Positions 25,712 to 34,255 of a stretch of 64,000 bases of DNA are shown here, in pieces. Position numbers and translations under genes: made by a program. The notes below the pieces were generated by a model. The model made no database searches and was not told the origin of the DNA. It worked only from the letters and a program-made list of their open reading frames with translations. The first letter of the stretch is position 1. Every line of letters starts with the position of its first letter. Origin of the DNA: an uncultured Treponema sp. (GTDB lineage: Bacteria; Spirochaetota; Spirochaetia; Treponematales; Treponemataceae); NCBI GenBank assembly GCA_947165895.1, contig CAMVCB010000004.1:310001-374000 (forward strand), read 5' to 3'.

Positions 25712-27241
25712 TTGTCGGCACCAGAATCAGTTATTGAAATAGGTTCTACAGGAGTTCGCCTTCTTGTAGCAGAAATTACTCCGGACAGAAAACAGCTCAT
25801 TCTTGACCGCTCGGATAATCCTATTCCAATCGGAAAGGATGTTTTTACCAGCGGCACCATAAGCCTTGAAACTCAAAACCAGTGCATTCAGATTTTAAAA
25901 CGCTATAAGGAGCAGCTTGCGGGCTGGGGAATTACACCAGAACAGGCAACCTGCATTGCTACCTCTGCCTTCCGTGATTCAAAAAACTGCGACCCTGTAA
26001 TGGACCGCATTCTTGTTCAGACGGGCTTTAGGGTAAAGATTGTAGACGGCATTGAAGAAAACAAGCTTATGTACCTTGCGGTTTCAGACTGCCTTAAAGA
26101 CCAGCCGGTGGATTTTAAGAACGATGATACTTTGATTCTGAATGTTGGCGGAAGCTCTACCGAAATTATGATGATTTCGGGCGGAAAAATGGCCGGCGTT
26201 CATTCTCTGCGCCTTGGAACTGTAAGAATCGAACAGCATATCGGTGGTCAGATTGACTCTTACCACGATGTCCGCCGTTATATTGAAGAGTCAATCAACA
26301 ATACAAAGGGTTCCCTTGAAAACGAACTGAACTTCAGCGAGGTGAAGCAGTTTATTGCAGTTGGTCAGGATATGAATCTTGCTGCCCTTCTGGTGGGTCA
26401 CCCGATTTCTACCTTCCTCTGGGAAATCGAGGTTGATGAATTTAATGATTTCCGCCGCTCCGTTCAGGAATATTCTGTTGATGAAATGGTTGCCCGCTTC
26501 CGGATTTCTTATTCCGAAGCAGAAACTCTGCAGGTAAGTCTTTTGATTTATCAGCTTTTCTTAAATCTTACTAAGGCAACAAAAATCATCGTACCGGAAA
26601 CAAATATCCGCCATGGAATTATTCTGAATAAAAATCCTGCCCAGAACGAACTTCTGCAGGATGAATATGACATGCAGATTCTTGCTTCTGCAAAAAATCT
26701 GCTGCGAAAATATCACGGTGATGAAAAGCATGCAGAATGTGTCCGTATGATTGCCGTAAAGCTTTTTGAATGCCTTAAGGATGAAATGGCTCTTGAAGAG
26801 CATGCAAAAATGCTGCTGGAAATTGCCTGCATTCTGCACGATGTCGGTGTTTTCATTAAATTTGCCCATCACAATCTGCACAGCGCCTATATCATTCAGA
26901 ATTCAGAGATTTTTGGATTGACAAAACGCGAAATTTCCATTGTAGCGGAGATTTCAAAATATCACCGGGGAAGCCAGATGCCTCAGGATGAGGAAAATTT
27001 CCTGATGATGCCGCGTTCCGACCGCATGCTTATCTTAAAGCTGACAGCCATTCTTCGCATTGCAGATGCCATGGACCGCGGTCACATCCAGACCTTCAAT
27101 GATATTTCGGTAAAGCTACAGCAGAATACACTTTTGATATCTACAAAACATTCTAAAAATTCAGTTCTGGAACGCATTGCATTGCAGGAAAAGGCTGGAA
27201 TGTTCGAAAGCGTATTCGGTTATAAGGTAATTTTAATTTAA
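25712..27241 (+). CDS. ppx: Exopolyphosphatase / pppGpp phosphatase (Ppx/GppA family)
   Basis: 509 residues. N-terminal ASKHA-fold domain: VIEIGSTGVRLLVAEI (family usually has IDxGSNS), ATSAFRDSKN, and phosphate loop LNVGGSSTEIMMISG. C-terminal HD-type domain with ACILHDVGVFI and ISKYHRGSQMP. The family removes terminal phosphate from polyphosphate or pppGpp. Adjacent ppk1 (14-nt gap) favours polyphosphate. TTG start at 25712 preceded by GGGGGGCGG; no good ATG nearby. Residues IGSTGVR replacing IDxGSNSxR leave some doubt about catalysis. Confidence 0.87.
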   Translation: MSAPESVIEIGSTGVRLLVAEITPDRKQLILDRSDNPIPIGKDVFTSGTISLETQNQCIQILKRYKEQLAGWGITPEQATCIATSAFRDSKNCDPVMDRILVQTGFRVKIVDGIEENKLMYLAVSDCLKDQPVDFKNDDTLILNVGGSSTEIMMISGGKMAGVHSLRLGTVRIEQHIGGQIDSYHDVRRYIEESINNTKGSLENELNFSEVKQFIAVGQDMNLAALLVGHPISTFLWEIEVDEFNDFRRSVQEYSVDEMVARFRISYSEAETLQVSLLIYQLFLNLTKATKIIVPETNIRHGIILNKNPAQNELLQDEYDMQILASAKNLLRKYHGDEKHAECVRMIAVKLFECLKDEMALEEHAKMLLEIACILHDVGVFIKFAHHNLHSAYIIQNSEIFGLTKREISIVAEISKYHRGSQMPQDEENFLMMPRSDRMLILKLTAILRIADAMDRGHIQTFNDISVKLQQNTLLISTKHSKNSVLERIALQEKAGMFESVFGYKVILI

Positions 27242-27255
27242 AACGGGGGCAAAAT

Positions 27256-29385
27256 ATGGAAATCAGATATTTTAACAGAGAATTGAGCTGGCTCGAATTT
27301 AATGCCCGCGTTTTGTATCAGGGCTTGCGAAAAGAATTACCGCTTCTGGAGCGCCTGCAGTTTCTTTCTATTGTAACTTCAAACTTTGATGAATTTTTCC
27401 AGGTTCGTGTTGCATCTGTAAAACGCGCCCTTTTTGAAAATCCTGATATGGCTGATATTTCGGGGCTTACTCCAAAGCTTCAGCTTACAAGTATTTCTGC
27501 CCGCGCCCATCAGATTATCCGTGAGCAGCAGAACTGCCTCATGAATGACCTGCTGCCCGAGCTTGCAGAAAACGGCCTTGTTTATGTTAAGCCTGAAAAT
27601 TATACGGTTCAGCAGTCGGCCTATATCAATAAGATTTTTAAATCTGATATTTATCCGCTTTTGACTCCCCTTAGAACTGATACTGAAGCATTCCCTCATA
27701 TAAAAAATCTTTCAATGTATGCGGCTTTTCTTCTTAATCCTATTGACGGCATTAAGTTTGAAAAGGGTGGAGAAGCGCTGAGAGGCAGTGATGAAGTTCC
27801 GCGAATTGCCTTTGTTGAAATCCCGGATGGAATTCAGCATATTTACTGGCTGCCGGTTGAAGATAAAGATAAAAATGAAAAACAGTTTGCCCTTCTTGGC
27901 GACATTATTACAACCTTTGGTACTTCTCTCTTTCCGGGGCTTGAAGTCAGCCAGCTGATGCTTTTTAAGGTTGTGCGGGATGCGGATTTTGCGGTTGATG
28001 AAGATGCCGGCAATAATTTTATTCACGCTATGGAAGACGTTCTGATTCAGAGAAAATCTTCCTTCCCGGTTGCAATGATGTGTAACGGAACAAGCCCTGC
28101 AATCCTTTCTTTCCTAAAGGAAAAGCTTGAGCTTAATGATGAAGATGTTTACATGGTGGACGGAATTTTAAATCCCGGTTCACTGATGGGCTTAAGAAGC
28201 TCTGATGAAGACGGAAAGATGAGCTTTGACCGCTGGGAGCATTTTTATCCATGCGATTTGCCCGAAGACGAGCCTTACTGGGATACCCTTAAGCTGCATG
28301 ATAAAATCCTTCACGTTCCATATGAATGTTATGACCCTGTGGTAAAGATGATAAGCGATGCCGCTGATGACGACAATGTTCTTGCAATTAAAATGACCCT
28401 TTACCGTACAGGCGGCGATTCTCCGATTATCAAGGCTCTGGAGACTGCGGCGGCCCGGGGAAAGCAGGTTGTCGTTCTTGTGGAGCTTAAGGCCCGTTTT
28501 GATGAGGAGCGCAATATTGCCTGGGCAAATGAGCTTGAACAGGCCGGCGTTACCGTAATTTACGGTCTTGTAAACCTTAAGGTTCATGCAAAAATCCTGA
28601 TGGTCGTTCGCCGTGAAGCAGATACAATCCGCCGTTACGTTCATCTTGCGACAGGAAATTACAATCCTAAAACTGCAAAGCTTTATTCTGATATTTCACT
28701 TTTTACTTCAAATATTGGAATTGCAAGCGACGCAACAAATTTTTTCAATCTTGTAACAGGATATTCAACCCTGCAGAAGATGAATTATCTTGGAATGGCG
28801 CCAGTCACAATCAAATCCCGCCTTTTAAGTATGATTCAGCGCGAAATTGAAAGAAGTACGCCGGACAATCCGGGACTTATCATTGCAAAAATGAACAGCC
28901 TTACTCATGAAGAAGTTATTAATGCCTTGTATAAGGCCAGTCAGGCCGGTGTAAAAATCAAACTGAATATCCGCGGAATCTGTATGCTGGTTCCCGGTGT
29001 TCCAGGCATGAGTGAAAACATCACCGTTACTTCGATTGTTGACCGTTATCTTGAGCATGCCAGAATCTTCTATTTTGAAAACGGCGGCAGTCCTGAACTA
29101 TACTGTTCAAGTGCCGACTGGATGAGCCGCAACCTTGACCGCCGTATTGAGCTTATGTTCCCTATCCTTGAAAAAGAGGCCTTCAGGGAAGTAAAGATGA
29201 TTCTGGATACTTATTTTGAAGACAACACAAATGCCCAGATTTTACAGCCTAACGGAAGCTGGATTCCTGTTGAAAAGGGAAAAAATCCTTTCCAGGCTCA
29301 GGCAGAACTTTACAAGATTTACAAAAAGCGGGCTGAAAAAATCGCAAAGCAGGAACAGACCGAATTTATTGTCCGCCGCAAGTAG
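27256..29385 (+). CDS. ppk1: Polyphosphate kinase 1
   Basis: 709 residues. Reversibly makes polyphosphate from ATP. Seen: N-terminal FNRELSWLEFNARVL, head domain, the phospholipase-D-like catalytic part with LKVHAKILMVVRR (autophosphorylated His), HLATGNYNPKTAKLYSD, and second half IRGICMLVPGVPG, YCSSADWMSRNLDRRIELMFP. Full length, C-terminal basic tail. ppx is immediately upstream, giving a synthesis/degradation pair on one transcript. The ATG follows an AACGGGGGC Shine-Dalgarno. Confidence 0.96.
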   Translation: MEIRYFNRELSWLEFNARVLYQGLRKELPLLERLQFLSIVTSNFDEFFQVRVASVKRALFENPDMADISGLTPKLQLTSISARAHQIIREQQNCLMNDLLPELAENGLVYVKPENYTVQQSAYINKIFKSDIYPLLTPLRTDTEAFPHIKNLSMYAAFLLNPIDGIKFEKGGEALRGSDEVPRIAFVEIPDGIQHIYWLPVEDKDKNEKQFALLGDIITTFGTSLFPGLEVSQLMLFKVVRDADFAVDEDAGNNFIHAMEDVLIQRKSSFPVAMMCNGTSPAILSFLKEKLELNDEDVYMVDGILNPGSLMGLRSSDEDGKMSFDRWEHFYPCDLPEDEPYWDTLKLHDKILHVPYECYDPVVKMISDAADDDNVLAIKMTLYRTGGDSPIIKALETAAARGKQVVVLVELKARFDEERNIAWANELEQAGVTVIYGLVNLKVHAKILMVVRREADTIRRYVHLATGNYNPKTAKLYSDISLFTSNIGIASDATNFFNLVTGYSTLQKMNYLGMAPVTIKSRLLSMIQREIERSTPDNPGLIIAKMNSLTHEEVINALYKASQAGVKIKLNIRGICMLVPGVPGMSENITVTSIVDRYLEHARIFYFENGGSPELYCSSADWMSRNLDRRIELMFPILEKEAFREVKMILDTYFEDNTNAQILQPNGSWIPVEKGKNPFQAQAELYKIYKKRAEKIAKQEQTEFIVRRK

Positions 29386-29403
29386 CTTTTTTGATTAAGA
29401 TAC

Positions 29404-29432
29404 TTGACAAGAAAGTATAATCCTCTTATTAT
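29404..29432 (+). promoter_or_regulatory. Strong promoter of the ABC importer genes
   Basis: TTGACA (29404-29409), 17-nt spacer, TATTAT (29427-29432); leader of ~50 nt to the ATG at 29489. Confidence 0.75.
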
Positions 29433-29488
29433 GTTACTATAAATAGAAACATAAAAGCGCAGGAGAGATTTTGCGCATGGAGGAAAAT

Positions 29489-30478
29489 ATGAAAAAAATA
29501 ATACTTACAGCCCTGGCTCTTTCTCTCAGCCTTACGTCACTTTCGGCTGCAAAGGCAAAAAAAGCTAAACAGGTAAAAATCGGTATTGCAAAAATTGTTC
29601 AGCACGTAGCTCTGGACGACGTTGAACGCGGTGTAATGGACGCAGTAAAGGCTGCCGGAATTGATGCAAAATATGATTTGCAGAATGCAAACGGCGATGT
29701 AAACACAGCCAACCAGATTGCGGCTCAGTTCCGCGATGAGCGCGTAGACGTAGCAGTTGGAATTGCAACTCCAATCGCAATTGCCCTTGCAAACACAATG
29801 AAAGATACTCCAATCGTATTCGGAACTGTAACAGATCCTCTTGGAGCTGGCCTTGTAAAAACTCTTGAGCACGGTGAACGCAACATCACAGGTATGAGTG
29901 ATGAACTTCCTTCTGTTGAGCACATCAAGCTTTTCAAAAAAATCACTGGAATCAAAACTCTTGGTTACATTTACACTTCAAATGAAGACAACTCAATTTC
30001 CGGTCTTGAACTGGTAAAAAAAGGCTGCAGGGAAGCAGGACTTGAACTTGTAACTCAGTCAATTTCTACTTCGGCAGAAGTTCGCCAGGCTGCAGAAGCA
30101 ATCGTAAACCGCGTTGACGGAATCTACCTTACAACTGATAACACTGTATTCAGTGCCCTCCCAAGCCTTGTGAGCGTTTTAAACAAGGCTAAAAAGCCTA
30201 TTTTCAGCGGCGACGTAACAGGTGCTAAAAACGGCGGCTGTTTTATGGCAAGCGGCTTCAACTACTACAAAGCAGGCTATGCAACCGGCGAAATCGTAGT
30301 ACAGATTTTAAACGGCAAAAAGCCTTCAGAAATCCCTGTCCGCTTTATGACCCAGCCAAGTGATTCAGACCTTTTATTCGACCTGGACACAGCTAAGGCC
30401 TGCGGAATTACAATCCCGGAAGAATACCTCAAACAGGCGACATTTATTATAGAAAATGGTAAACTTATTGAAAAATAA
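29489..30478 (+). CDS. ABC-type substrate-binding protein (PF04392/TrpX-like)
   Basis: Signal peptide (MKKIILTALALSLSLTSLSAA) without a lipobox Cys, then a two-lobe periplasmic-binding fold: KIGIAKIVQHVALDDVERGV, VAVGIATPIAIALANTM, PIVFGTVTDPLGAGLV, NITGMSDELPSVEHIKL, and GIYLTTDNTVFSALPSLV. These are hallmarks of the PF04392 (DUF534) family, whose members bind amino acids such as tryptophan, or other small ligands. The ATG at 29489 is used because GGAGG precedes it; the longer frame from 29471 begins with TTG. The permease and ATPase follow after a 123-nt hairpin. Confidence 0.9.
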   Translation: MKKIILTALALSLSLTSLSAAKAKKAKQVKIGIAKIVQHVALDDVERGVMDAVKAAGIDAKYDLQNANGDVNTANQIAAQFRDERVDVAVGIATPIAIALANTMKDTPIVFGTVTDPLGAGLVKTLEHGERNITGMSDELPSVEHIKLFKKITGIKTLGYIYTSNEDNSISGLELVKKGCREAGLELVTQSISTSAEVRQAAEAIVNRVDGIYLTTDNTVFSALPSLVSVLNKAKKPIFSGDVTGAKNGGCFMASGFNYYKAGYATGEIVVQILNGKKPSEIPVRFMTQPSDSDLLFDLDTAKACGITIPEEYLKQATFIIENGKLIEK

Positions 30479-30487
30479 GATGACATC

Positions 30488-30610
30488 ATAAAAAAGGCGC
30501 TAGTGGAGCGGGGCTGCAAAGTCATTCTAAGGTTTAAGCGAGCTTGTGCTCCAAGCGGTGCTGCCCTTAGCCCTGACTTTGCAGAAACGCGCAACGGAAG
30601 CCTTTTTTAT
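30488..30610 (+). terminator. Long multi-stem hairpin / attenuator between binding-protein and permease genes
   Basis: Outer stem ATAAAAAAGGC (30488-30498) / GCCTTTTTTAT (30600-30610), 11 perfect pairs ending in a T-tract; inner stem CTGCAAAGTCA (30514-30524) / TGACTTTGCAG (30574-30584), 11 perfect pairs; then CTAAGG (30527-30532) / CCTTAG (30565-30570) and GCTTG/CAAGC at the tip. Likely partial terminator or 3' stabiliser giving more binding protein than permease. A small mobile inverted-repeat element is an alternative. Confidence 0.7.
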
Positions 30611-30642
30611 TGGTCAGTGAATTTTTTTTCAGTGAGTTTTCC

Positions 30643-31587
30643 ATGTTAGAAACAATTCTTATCGAAGGCCTTATATACGGAATAATGGTATTAGGCCTTT
30701 TTATTTCTTACCGCACCCTTAATTTCTGCGATATGACAGTTGACGGAGCCTTTCCAATGGGCGGCTGTATTCTTGCGGCCTGTCTTCTTCACGGTCTCCC
30801 GCCTTTTATTGCACTTATTCTTGCTTTTGCCGGCGGCTGTCTTGCAGGTCTCTGTACAAGCTTCCTTTACACAAAGCTCCGTATTCCTGATCTGCTGGCC
30901 GGAATCCTTATGATGACAATGCTTTATTCCGTAAACCTGCGCATCATGTCTAACCGTGCAAACGTTTCTTTCCTCCGTATTCAGACATTATTCAGCCGCA
31001 TTCAGGACTTTTTTGCAGATAAATTTCCTTCACTGCCAGGCGACACAGGAATCCTTATTTTCCTGATTGTCTTCATTGTGATTTTTAAGGCCGTCCTGGA
31101 TTTGTTTTTCCACACAGACCTTGGACTTACAATGGGAGCTTTAGGTTCAAATGAGCAGATGATTATTTCTCAGGGGGTAAATCCTCAGATTGTGCGCGGA
31201 ATCGGTGTTTGTGTTGGAGACGGACTTGCAGCCCTTTCTGGAGCCTTTACCGCAATGTATAACGGTTTTGCCGACGTAGGAAGCGGAACCGGCGTTATCG
31301 TAAGCGGACTTGCTTCCCTCATGCTTGGCGAATTCATCATCCGTTCAAATAAAATCCAGTATCAGACTCTGCGCGTTTTGATTGGTTCGATTATCTACCG
31401 TGCCCTTATGCTGCTTGCCCGCCGCTACGGCCACTATATCCACCTTACCGCAAACGATCTCAAGCTGATTACAGGCCTTCTTATCATAATCTGCCTCATT
31501 GTTGCAAACATGAAAGGCAAAACTGATTTGAAAAAACATCTTATGCGCCCTGCAAAATGCGGCACAAAAGGAGACCGCAAATGTTAA
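30643..31587 (+). CDS. ABC transporter permease (BPD_transp_2 type)
   Basis: About 314 residues with eight or more hydrophobic helices. LFISYRTLNFCDMTVDGAFPMGG, LAGFCTSFLYTKLRIPDLLAGILMM-like segments and LTMGALGSNEQMIISQGVNPQIV match the permease type paired with PF04392 binding proteins (PF02653). The ATG at 30643 is preferred over TTG at 30610, which lies in the hairpin stem. The stop overlaps the ATPase start (ATGTTAA). Confidence 0.9.
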   Translation: MLETILIEGLIYGIMVLGLFISYRTLNFCDMTVDGAFPMGGCILAACLLHGLPPFIALILAFAGGCLAGLCTSFLYTKLRIPDLLAGILMMTMLYSVNLRIMSNRANVSFLRIQTLFSRIQDFFADKFPSLPGDTGILIFLIVFIVIFKAVLDLFFHTDLGLTMGALGSNEQMIISQGVNPQIVRGIGVCVGDGLAALSGAFTAMYNGFADVGSGTGVIVSGLASLMLGEFIIRSNKIQYQTLRVLIGSIIYRALMLLARRYGHYIHLTANDLKLITGLLIIICLIVANMKGKTDLKKHLMRPAKCGTKGDRKC

Positions 31588-32384
31588 GACTTGAAAATAT
31601 CGGAATAACCTTCCACGCCGGAACCCCGGACGAAAATACAGCACTTAAAAACATCAACCTTACAATCAACAAGGGCGATTTTATTACAGTAATCGGTTCA
31701 AACGGAGCCGGAAAAACAACCCTCTACAATCTGATTGCAGGAACTTTGAGCCCGACTAAAGGAAAAATCTACCTTGACGATAATGGCAGCGAACGCGAAA
31801 TTACAGACGACGCAGAATACAAACGCGCTTCATATATCGGACGTATTTTCCAGAATCCTCTTTTGGGAACAGCCGGAAAAATGAGTCTTGAAGACAACAT
31901 GGTAATCTGCAGTAAAAAAGGCTGGAAGGGCTTGAAAATCAGTCTGAACAAAAAGCTACGTGACCAGTTTAAAGACCAGCTAAAAGTTCTGAATATGGGT
32001 CTGGAAGAACGCCTTAATGACAACGTTGAACAGTTTTCGGGCGGTCAGCGTCAGGCACTCACACTTTTGATGGCTGTAATGTCAAAACCGGCTCTTCTGC
32101 TTCTGGACGAGCATACAGCTGCCCTTGACCCTACAAACGCCGCCTTAATCATGAAGCTTACCCGAAAATTTGCAGAGGAATACAATCTTACTGTAATGAT
32201 GGTAACCCACAACATGCAGCAGGCTTTGGACTACGGTAACCGCCTTTTGATGATGGACGGCGGAGAAATCATCTATGACGTAAGCGGAGAAGAAAAGCAG
32301 AAGCTTACTCTGGACGATCTGGCTCAGAAGTTCCGCGAAATCAAAAAAAGCAGCATGACCAACGATCAGATGGTTCTTCAATAA
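31581..32384 (+). CDS. ABC transporter ATP-binding protein
   Basis: 267 residues. Walker A GSNGAGKTTLYNLI, Q-loop FQNPLLGTAGKMS, signature FSGGQRQALTLLMAV, Walker B ALLLLDEHTAALD, H-loop MVTHNMQQAL. It energises uptake through the permease at 30643. Start ATG 31581 (GGAGACC upstream) overlaps the permease stop by 7 nt. The Walker B Asp is followed by Glu-His, normal for this subfamily. Ligand unknown; no riboswitch or operator that names it is visible. Confidence 0.94.
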   Translation: MLRLENIGITFHAGTPDENTALKNINLTINKGDFITVIGSNGAGKTTLYNLIAGTLSPTKGKIYLDDNGSEREITDDAEYKRASYIGRIFQNPLLGTAGKMSLEDNMVICSKKGWKGLKISLNKKLRDQFKDQLKVLNMGLEERLNDNVEQFSGGQRQALTLLMAVMSKPALLLLDEHTAALDPTNAALIMKLTRKFAEEYNLTVMMVTHNMQQALDYGNRLLMMDGGEIIYDVSGEEKQKLTLDDLAQKFREIKKSSMTNDQMVLQ

Positions 32385-32438
32385 TTGTAATATTCTTTTA
32401 TTTTTAGATTTCCAGTTTTCGTAAGGCCGGATTTTTAG

Positions 32439-32444
32439 TATAAT
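32439..32444 (+). promoter_or_regulatory. -10 box of the XPB-like helicase gene
   Basis: TATAAT 11 nt before the ATG at 32456; transcript leader at most ~5 nt, no Shine-Dalgarno. Confidence 0.5.
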
Positions 32445-32455
32445 AACTGGCTATT

Positions 32456-34240
32456 ATGAATTACGAAAATCCTCTGATTGTACAAAGTGACCGGACTCTT
32501 CTTCTTGACGTACATGCTCCGCTGGCGGAAGAATGCCGCAATGCCCTTATTCCTTTTGCAGAGCTTGAAAAGTCACCTGAACATCTTCATACATACAGAC
32601 TTTCTCCCTTGTCGCTCTGGAATGCAGCCAGTGCAGGATTTTCGGCAGATGACGCTGTTGCTGTCCTTGAAAAATATGCCCGCTACGATGTGCCGCAGTC
32701 AATTCCCCAGTGGATTCAGGAAATTTCAAACCGATTCGGAACTTTGCGCCTTATTCCAGGACCAGAAAAAGAAACCGAAACTAAAGACAAAGACGGAAAA
32801 CCAATCATAGAAAAATATCTTTACCTTACGGCAAAAACTGCTTCTGTTTTTAAGGAAATCGGGGTAAATCCGGCTGTAAAAAAATATCTCTGCGCTTCGA
32901 CTTACGTGGAGCCGCAGGGGGCTGAAGGAACTCAGAAACTTGCAGCTCCGCTCACAGAGGATGAAAAACAGTACTGCTTTCTTCTTCATCTGACTGACCG
33001 CGGAACAATAAAGCAGCTTTTGCTTCAGGCAGGCTGGCCGGTTAAGGATGAAGTTGTACTTCAGGACGGTGAGCCTCTTGATGTGGCACTTCGGGAAAAA
33101 ACTTCCGCTGGAAAAGATCTTGTAATCCGTGAATATCAGAGGGGGGCTGCCAGGGCGCTTGTCGGCGATAAAGGACCTGGAACCGGTTTTGGTACAATCG
33201 TTCTTCCATGCGGAGCCGGAAAAACTGTTGTCGGCATGACGATTATGGACATGCTCAAAACAAGTACCCTTATCATTACGACAAACATTTCTGCCGTTCA
33301 CCAGTGGATTGATGAACTGCTTGATAAAACAAATCTTACTGCTGACCAGATTGCCGAATACACAGGGGAATCAAAGACAATCAAGCAGGTTACTGTTGCA
33401 ACCTATCAGGTTTTGACCTGGCGGCCGGATAAGGAAGGTCCTTATCCTCATTTCAGTATTTTCCACGAGCGTCCATGGGGACTTATCATTTATGATGAAG
33501 TTCATATGCTGCCGGCTCCGGTTTTCCGCGTGGTTGCCGAGCTTCAGGCTGTTCGCCGCGTAGGCCTTACAGCAACTCTTGTCCGCGAAGATCACTGTGA
33601 AGGTTATGTTTTCAGTCTTGTCGGCCCTAAACGTTATGATGTTCCATGGAAGGAGCTTGAACGTGACCACTGGATTGCAACTGCCGAGTGTATAGAAGTC
33701 CGCATAGACCTTCCTGTAAGTCAGGAAATTGATTACGCAGTTGCCGGTGTGCGCGAGAAACACAAGATGGCCAGTCAGAATGCAGAAAAGCTTCCGGTTG
33801 TGGAAGAAATCATTAAAGCTCACCCGGAGGATAAAATCCTTGTAATCGGGCAGTATCTTGAGCAGCTGGACGAAATTGCTAAAAAAATCGGGGCGCCTAT
33901 TATTACAGGTAAGGTTCCCAATGCTGAACGCGATAAGATTTATGCAGACTTCCGCAGCGGAAAAATCCGCGTACTTGTAGTTTCAAAAGTTGCAAACTTT
34001 GCAATTGACCTTCCGGACGCCAGTCTTGCCATTCAGGTGAGCGGAACTTTCGGCAGCCGCCAGGAAGAAGCCCAGAGGCTTGGACGAATTCTCAGACCAA
34101 AGGAAAGAACTTCGCGTTTTTACACACTGATTACCCGCAACACCGTAGAAGAAGAGTTCGGCTCCAACCGCCAGAAGTTCCTTGCCGAACAGGGCTATCA
34201 GTATAAAATTGTGCGTTATTCGCCTGGCTGCGAGCTTTAG
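32456..34240 (+). CDS. XPB/Rad25-type DNA repair helicase
   Basis: 594 residues. Superfamily 2 helicase: N-terminal damage-recognition-like part (~1-190), then motif I LPCGAGKTVVGMTI, DEVH box IIYDEVHMLP, motif III GLTATLVREDHCEG containing the RED motif of XPB, and motif VI EEAQRLGRILRPK. Bacterial XPBs are found in spirochaetes, mycobacteria and others and unwind 3'-5'; a role in nucleotide excision repair is suspected. The next gene (15 nt downstream) is its usual partner. The start matches the ATG directly after the TATAAT box. Confidence 0.92.
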   Translation: MNYENPLIVQSDRTLLLDVHAPLAEECRNALIPFAELEKSPEHLHTYRLSPLSLWNAASAGFSADDAVAVLEKYARYDVPQSIPQWIQEISNRFGTLRLIPGPEKETETKDKDGKPIIEKYLYLTAKTASVFKEIGVNPAVKKYLCASTYVEPQGAEGTQKLAAPLTEDEKQYCFLLHLTDRGTIKQLLLQAGWPVKDEVVLQDGEPLDVALREKTSAGKDLVIREYQRGAARALVGDKGPGTGFGTIVLPCGAGKTVVGMTIMDMLKTSTLIITTNISAVHQWIDELLDKTNLTADQIAEYTGESKTIKQVTVATYQVLTWRPDKEGPYPHFSIFHERPWGLIIYDEVHMLPAPVFRVVAELQAVRRVGLTATLVREDHCEGYVFSLVGPKRYDVPWKELERDHWIATAECIEVRIDLPVSQEIDYAVAGVREKHKMASQNAEKLPVVEEIIKAHPEDKILVIGQYLEQLDEIAKKIGAPIITGKVPNAERDKIYADFRSGKIRVLVVSKVANFAIDLPDASLAIQVSGTFGSRQEEAQRLGRILRPKERTSRFYTLITRNTVEEEFGSNRQKFLAEQGYQYKIVRYSPGCEL

Positions 34241-34255
34241 ACAGAGGAATTTAAG

